Assembly: GCA_913063165.1 (NCBI GenBank)
Contig: CAJXZL010000010.1
Coordinates: forward strand, 1-50,205
DNA length: 50,205 nucleotides
Reading direction: 5' to 3'
Source of the DNA: an uncultured Saccharospirillaceae bacterium
Lineage (GTDB): Bacteria > Pseudomonadota > Gammaproteobacteria > Pseudomonadales > Natronospirillaceae
Part shown: piece after piece, positions 45,476-50,205 of the stretch
Layout of the letters: every line of letters starts with the position of its first letter
How positions within the stretch are numbered: the stretch's first letter is position 1
Notes under the pieces: model-generated
Database searches by the model: none
What the model was told of the DNA's origin: nothing
What the model saw: the letters and a program-made list of their open reading frames with translations, nothing else
Translations under genes and position numbers: made by a program

Positions 45476-47560
45476 ATGAAATTGAAAAACGGTAGTTTTC
45501 TTGCAGTTTTGACTAACAACAGGTTACTCGGATTGTCCTTAATTCTCTTAGTCGGCGTCATTGGCTTCTCATTGTATTTGTTTTTAAAGACCACAGAAGA
45601 CAATTTGAACGAGTCTGCCTATGTCGAACACGCGGATGACCTGCGTGTTTTGTCACAGGTGCTGACGCGTAATGCCACCCAAGCGGTAGGTGGTGTTGAA
45701 AAAGGCTTCGACCAGTTGGCTGAAACGCGCAACATGTTTGACCATCACCTGATGATGTTGTCGGAGGGTGATGCGGCCACCAATATGCCACCCGTGGCGG
45801 CAGACAGTCATGGTCTTGCTGAAATTCAAGCGGCATGGGCACAGATGAAAGATCAAGCTGACCAGATTGTTAATGCCAAGCAAACCGTTTTGAAATTGCG
45901 ATTTCTAGAAGACAACATGGATGAACGTTTCCATGATCTTGGCGCAGCCTTTGATGAAATTGTTGCACTATTGGTTGATGCCAACGCAAGTCCAGCTCAG
46001 GTCGCACTAGCGCAGAAGCAGGGCGTGATCGCTGAACGTATCATTCACTCAATCGACAAACTATTAGCTGGTGGTGAAGATTCATTTGTTGCAGCCGATG
46101 CTTTTAGCCAAGACACCCGCCAATTTGGTTTGATCACTCAGGGGATGTTGCAAGGTAATAGCGCCTTGGGTATCACCCGGATCCGTGACGCCAAAGTGGT
46201 AGCCGTATTAAACGATGTATTGGGCGAGTTTGAGCAGGTTGCAGGCGACGTCACGCTGTTTCTCGAGAACTTCCCAGAGTTGTTCCTAGTACATGAAAAC
46301 GTGAAAGCAATTTATGCGTCTTCAGAAGAAGTCATGAACACAGCGGGTCACTTGAAAGAAGAGTTCGGCGCGTCGCACCACGCCACCCGGTTCGTTGATG
46401 AATTTACTCAGTGGGTGCTGTTGGGCTCCACTGTGATGCTCTTGATTCTGTTGATTGGTTTCGTCGTTATTCGCGACACGCAAAAAGATTTGGCGCGTTC
46501 GGGTGATGCTAACGAGCAGAACCAGAATGCGATTTTGCGACTGCTTGACGAACTGGCCGACCTTGCAGATGGTGACCTAACCACGCAGGCAACAGTAACG
46601 GAAGATTTCACGGGTGCGATTGCTGACTCCATTAACTTCGCGATCGACCAGATGCGCAGTCTGGTATCGGCGATTAACATTACCGCCTTGCAGGTAGCCT
46701 CGGCTGCTCAAGAAACACAGGCGACAGCGATGCACTTGGCTGAAGCATCTGAGCACCAAGCGCAAGAGATTGCCGGTGCATCTGCTGCGGTAAATGAAAT
46801 GGCAGTGTCCATTGACCAGGTATCAGCGAACGCTGCTGAGTCATCGGCGGTGGCAGAGCGATCGGTATCGATCGCCAAAAAAGGTGCTGACGTGGTACAG
46901 GCGACCATTAACGGCATGGACAACATTCGTGAGCAGATTCAAGAAACATCAAAGCGTATTAAGCGATTGGGTGAATCATCTCAGGAAATTGGTGACATCG
47001 TATCCTTGATTAACGACATTGCTGACCAAACCAACATTCTGGCATTGAACGCCGCTATTCAGGCATCGATGGCTGGAGATGCTGGTCGTGGTTTCGCGGT
47101 TGTTGCCGACGAAGTACAGCGATTGGCTGAACGCTCATCTGCTGCAACACGTCAGATTGAAGCGCTGGTTAAGACCATTCAGACCGACACCAACGAAGCG
47201 GTTATCTCAATGGAACAAACGACGTCTGAAGTGGTACAGGGTGCGCGACTGGCACAGGATGCGGGTGTGGCACTGGAAGAAATTGAGAATGTATCGAAGA
47301 ACTTGGCTGACTTGATTCAGAACATCTCGAATGCGGCAAGACAGCAGGCATCTTCAGCTGGCCATATTTCAAATACGATGAACGTTATTCAGGAAATTAC
47401 ATCGCAAACGTCTGCAGGTACCACTGCAACTGCGAAGTCGATTGGTAACCTGAACGACCTAGCAAACGAAATGCGTGCGTCGGTAGCCGGCTTTAAACTA
47501 CCGGATGAAGATGATCACGACGCTGCACATGCTTTTGACGATGGCCAGTTTCCGGCTTAA
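45476..47560 (+). CDS. pilJ: Type IV pilus methyl-accepting chemotaxis protein PilJ
   Basis: A 694-residue receptor of the Pil-Chp system. Membrane helices lie at about 17-37 and 313-332, with the periplasmic PilJ sensor region between, then a HAMP region and a long cytoplasmic coiled coil. The signalling tip contains [20 protein letters not shown] and [18 protein letters not shown], with the Ala-Ser-Met variant typical of PilJ. The ATG at 45476 has GGAG six bases upstream; an ATG at 45464 is weaker. In Pseudomonas PilJ senses surface contact via pilin. It follows pilI by 52 bases. Confidence 0.95.
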   Translation: MKLKNGSFLAVLTNNRLLGLSLILLVGVIGFSLYLFLKTTEDNLNESAYVEHADDLRVLSQVLTRNATQAVGGVEKGFDQLAETRNMFDHHLMMLSEGDAATNMPPVAADSHGLAEIQAAWAQMKDQADQIVNAKQTVLKLRFLEDNMDERFHDLGAAFDEIVALLVDANASPAQVALAQKQGVIAERIIHSIDKLLAGGEDSFVAADAFSQDTRQFGLITQGMLQGNSALGITRIRDAKVVAVLNDVLGEFEQVAGDVTLFLENFPELFLVHENVKAIYASSEEVMNTAGHLKEEFGASHHATRFVDEFTQWVLLGSTVMLLILLIGFVVIRDTQKDLARSGDANEQNQNAILRLLDELADLADGDLTTQATVTEDFTGAIADSINFAIDQMRSLVSAINITALQVASAAQETQATAMHLAEASEHQAQEIAGASAAVNEMAVSIDQVSANAAESSAVAERSVSIAKKGADVVQATINGMDNIREQIQETSKRIKRLGESSQEIGDIVSLINDIADQTNILALNAAIQASMAGDAGRGFAVVADEVQRLAERSSAATRQIEALVKTIQTDTNEAVISMEQTTSEVVQGARLAQDAGVALEEIENVSKNLADLIQNISNAARQQASSAGHISNTMNVIQEITSQTSAGTTATAKSIGNLNDLANEMRASVAGFKLPDEDDHDAAHAFDDGQFPA

Positions 47561-47588
47561 TCAATTTAGTACCGAGGAATGAAGTACA

Positions 47589-48440
47589 ATGACTCAGCAT
47601 TGGTCGTATGCTGCAAGCCCAGAGTTCGATGACCGCCAGTTTGGACAATGGCGGGAATTGCTCGAACGTCGTGTGGGTATGCAACTACCAGATCAGCGCC
47701 GTAGTTTTATTCAAACCAACCTAAACATCAGAATGCGCGAAGTGGGCTTTAGTGACTATCAGTCCTACTACAACCATGTGGTTGAAAGTGCGCAGGGGAT
47801 TGCTGAATGGAGTGTGTTGGTTGATCGCTTCACGGTGCAGGAAACCCGCTTTTTTAGAGACGTCGCCAGTTTCAAGTTGGTGGAACGGTACCTAGAGAAA
47901 CGCAAACAAACGCAAAAGCTGCTCAATCTGTGGAGTGTCGGTTGTGCAACGGGTGAGGAACCTTATTCGTTGGCCATGATTGCGCATGATGTCTTAAATG
48001 GTGAAAAGAATTTTTCGGTCACCGCTACTGACGTCAGTTTGCCTGTGCTAGCCAAGGCGCGAGCAGCCAGTTATCACATGAGAAAATTTGCACAGATTCC
48101 GGTTGATTTACAAAACCGTTTTTTTGATTACGATGCGGACCGGTTTCAGATTAAACCTTTTTTAAAATCTCGGGTGGCCTTTGCGCGACTCAACGTGGTT
48201 GAGTTAGAGCGTTCACCTTTGAAAGATTTTGACGTCATTTATTGCCAGAACCTGTTGATTTATTTTCGCAGGTGGCGCCGCAAAGATATCGCAAACCACC
48301 TAGCGGAACGGTTAGCCCCCGGTGGAATGTTGATCTTAGGTAGCGGAGAAGTCACCGATTGGGTACCACAGGGTCTTACGCGTGTTCGTGACGATCACTC
48401 GTTGGCATTTATTAAGCTGCAAAAGCAGGGCATGGAGTAG
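47589..48440 (+). CDS. pilK: CheR-type methyltransferase PilK
   Basis: A 283-residue SAM-dependent glutamate methyltransferase expected to methylate PilJ. An all-helical CheR_N domain (about 10-85) is followed by the methyltransferase fold with SAM motif LWSVGCATGEEPYSLAM and the YCQNLLIYF motif. The C-terminus is short, without extra TPRs. It begins 28 bases after pilJ and two bases before chpA. No separate cheB (chpB) gene is visible in the window, as it would lie past chpA. Confidence 0.94.
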   Translation: MTQHWSYAASPEFDDRQFGQWRELLERRVGMQLPDQRRSFIQTNLNIRMREVGFSDYQSYYNHVVESAQGIAEWSVLVDRFTVQETRFFRDVASFKLVERYLEKRKQTQKLLNLWSVGCATGEEPYSLAMIAHDVLNGEKNFSVTATDVSLPVLAKARAASYHMRKFAQIPVDLQNRFFDYDADRFQIKPFLKSRVAFARLNVVELERSPLKDFDVIYCQNLLIYFRRWRRKDIANHLAERLAPGGMLILGSGEVTDWVPQGLTRVRDDHSLAFIKLQKQGME

Positions 48441-48442
48441 GC

Positions 48443-50205
48443 ATGGTTCAGCGCCAGGATTATGTAGCCCTAGAATGGGTTAAAAGTGAAATTGATGAAA
48501 CCTTGCTGCAAGCCAGAGGGGTTTTGGAAACCTTTGTTGAAAACACAGAGGACGTTGCACAGCTACGTTTCTGCTTGATGCACATCCACCAAGTGAGTGG
48601 CACGCTTCAAATGGTGCAGTTCTTTGGCGCAGCGTTGCTTGGCGAAGAGATGGAACATTTTTGTAATGCCATCGTAGACGGTACGATCCCGCCTGATGAA
48701 GACAACTTGTCTTTACTGATGCAGGGTATCTTGCAGCTGCCCAATTACTTGGAACGTGTCAAGGTTGCCAAAAAAGATTTGCCAACCGTGTTGCTGCCCC
48801 TGATCAATCAGTTTAGAAAAGTACGAGGCGCCGCCGATCTTTCCGAGGTGGTGTTCTTTAGACCTGATTTCCGCAACCTATTCGCCGATTTACGTGACGT
48901 CGATTATCGGCGCTTTGATGATCCGCGTTTTATCGAATTGGTTCGCAAACTCCGCCAGATGTACCAGTTCTCTTTGATCGGGCTGTTACGAGGCGAAGAC
49001 CTAGAAAAGAATTGGAGCCACACACTTAAGGTTATCGATAAACTGGCCGATGTCACCAAGGGCACACCTGCGGGTCAACTCTGGTTCCTGTGCGCGGCTT
49101 TGGTGGAAGGGCTTTCTACCGGCAGTATTGCATTTAATATCCACGCCAAGAAACTCCTGAAATCACTTGAGAAAGTGTTGCGGCAACTCAGTGAAGGCAA
49201 GTCAGCCAAGCTTCACGATCGACCAGATTATGAGTTACTGCGTCACAGTTTGTTCCTAGTATCTGAATCACAAGGCGTGTCGCCTCGCATTCAAAAAGTG
49301 CGTGACGTGATGGGCTTGGCAACACCAGACAATGCAGCCGGTGTGGATTCCGTTGGAACGCCTGATAAGGAGACCATGACATCGGTGGTTGAGGCGTTAC
49401 TAGAAGAATTGGTCAAAGTAAAAGACAGCTTGGACATATTGGTACGGGGTAAAGTACACGACATCAACAGCTTGGCAGCGTTGGTGCCGAACATCAAATA
49501 TATCGCAGACACCATGGCGATGGTTGGCCTCAAAGTGCCACAGCGCATGTTGCTTGAACAAATCGACGTATTGAATACGGTTGTTGCGTCAGATGAAGCA
49601 CCTGATGACGCGACCTTGATGAATGTGGCCGGCGCCATTCTATATGTTGAAGCCTCGTTGGTCAGTTCATTAACCCGTAAAGGGATCTATGGTTTAGACG
49701 ACAGTGCCTCTCCGCGATTAGAAGGCGCCTTTGAAGCCGTTATCCATGAAGCGCGCAACGGTCTAGAACAAAGCAAAGATTCGATTACCGAATTCATCAG
49801 CGGTCAGTTTGATCAGAAATTCCTGAAAGCTGTTCCGGGTACGCTCACCACCATTTCTGGTGGTTTGCACATGATCCAATTGGAAAAAGCGTCACAGATC
49901 CTGTTGGCCTGCGTACGCTACGTGAATGACAAGCTGATATCAGAACAGCATAAGCCTGATTGGGAAGAACTCGACGTACTGGCCGATGCGCTGATGGGGG
50001 TTGAATACTACCTCGAGCGCATCACCCAAGACGGAGAGCACACCAACGAAAAATGGTTGCAACAAGCCCAAAACAGTACTGAAAAACTCGGTTATCGTCT
50101 ATCCGATAACTGGGAAAAACGCCAAGCCGCCGAAGCCCGTCAAGCGGCGCTAGAAACTGAAGTGCCGCCGGCTGCCGAAGCTGTGCCCGTTGATGTCGAC
50201 GCTGT
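48443..50205 (+). CDS. chpA: Chemotaxis histidine kinase ChpA, N-terminal part
   Basis: An open frame from ATG 48443 to the window end gives 587 codons with no stop. It begins MVQRQDYVALEWVKSEIDET and matches the ChpA/PilL N-terminus. The first Hpt-like helical bundle contains His49 in LMHIHQVSGTLQMVQF. Full-length ChpA in Pseudomonas is over 2400 residues, with several Hpt domains, a CheA-type kinase, CheW-like and receiver domains, so most of the gene lies outside. It follows pilK by two bases. The visible end is a Glu/Ala/Pro-rich linker between Hpt modules. Confidence 0.93.
   Translation, partial: MVQRQDYVALEWVKSEIDETLLQARGVLETFVENTEDVAQLRFCLMHIHQVSGTLQMVQFFGAALLGEEMEHFCNAIVDGTIPPDEDNLSLLMQGILQLPNYLERVKVAKKDLPTVLLPLINQFRKVRGAADLSEVVFFRPDFRNLFADLRDVDYRRFDDPRFIELVRKLRQMYQFSLIGLLRGEDLEKNWSHTLKVIDKLADVTKGTPAGQLWFLCAALVEGLSTGSIAFNIHAKKLLKSLEKVLRQLSEGKSAKLHDRPDYELLRHSLFLVSESQGVSPRIQKVRDVMGLATPDNAAGVDSVGTPDKETMTSVVEALLEELVKVKDSLDILVRGKVHDINSLAALVPNIKYIADTMAMVGLKVPQRMLLEQIDVLNTVVASDEAPDDATLMNVAGAILYVEASLVSSLTRKGIYGLDDSASPRLEGAFEAVIHEARNGLEQSKDSITEFISGQFDQKFLKAVPGTLTTISGGLHMIQLEKASQILLACVRYVNDKLISEQHKPDWEELDVLADALMGVEYYLERITQDGEHTNEKWLQQAQNSTEKLGYRLSDNWEKRQAAEARQAALETEVPPAAEAVPVDVDA

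Overview
This window is chromosomal DNA of a gammaproteobacterium with roughly balanced base composition. The gene order resembles Pseudomonas and the Oceanospirillales-type marine lineages: ubiE-ubiJ-ubiB next to hisE and tatABC, a carA-carB-greA operon, and gshB divergent from pilGHIJK-chpA with tonB and ruvX beside it. I assign it to Gammaproteobacteria only; a genus cannot be read from the sequence. There is no prophage, transposon, CRISPR array, rRNA gene or obvious genomic island. Nearly all genes are intact core genes.

Layout. 1-1.5 kb: a spacerless 16-bp tandem repeat cut by the window edge, a tRNA-Thr(TGT) with a good sigma70 promoter, a YciA-like acyl-CoA thioesterase and a YaeH/UPF0325 protein. 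1.5-3.9 kb: a long AT-rich leader region, then a DUF47 (PhoU-like) gene and a Pit-type phosphate transporter. 3.9-5.7 kb: an Xaa-Pro aminopeptidase. 5.7-10.9 kb: one tightly packed leftward operon ubiE-ubiJ-ubiB-hisE-hinT-tatA-tatB-tatC, combining ubiquinone synthesis, a histidine enzyme and Tat protein export. 11-15.8 kb: two divergent c-di-GMP genes, a REC-DUF3369-degenerate GGDEF-EAL protein and a TPR-GAF-GGDEF cyclase, with a 3 x 22-bp repeat between them. 15.9-17.9 kb: pseudouridine catabolism (psuG and a kinase carrying its own HTH domain). 18-24 kb: dapB, a small membrane protein, rapA and a SulP anion permease. 24-29 kb: carA-carB-greA.

29-36.8 kb is a carbon/lipid block. Two tandem FadE-like acyl-CoA dehydrogenases lie downstream of a PsrA-type operator. 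A long-form ketoacyl synthase III is followed by a monomeric isocitrate dehydrogenase. 36.8-41.5 kb: ygiQ, lrp, hemW and a double-hotdog thioesterase. 41.5-43.9 kb: gshB-tonB-ruvX, leftward. 44-50.2 kb: pilG-pilH-pilI-pilJ-pilK and the first 587 codons of chpA, the chemosensory system that controls type IV pili. chpA runs off the window end.

I found no convincing new multi-gene system. The points most worth a second look are regulatory: an intrinsic terminator in the yaeH leader (attenuator or small RNA), paired 9-bp repeats in the psuK leader, the PsrA-type operator over the fadE promoter, and the two short tandem-repeat arrays. Start codons were moved inward where a Shine-Dalgarno site or family alignment favoured it (yaeH, dapB, sulP, carB, carA, fadE, gshB, pilI, pilJ, EAL gene).
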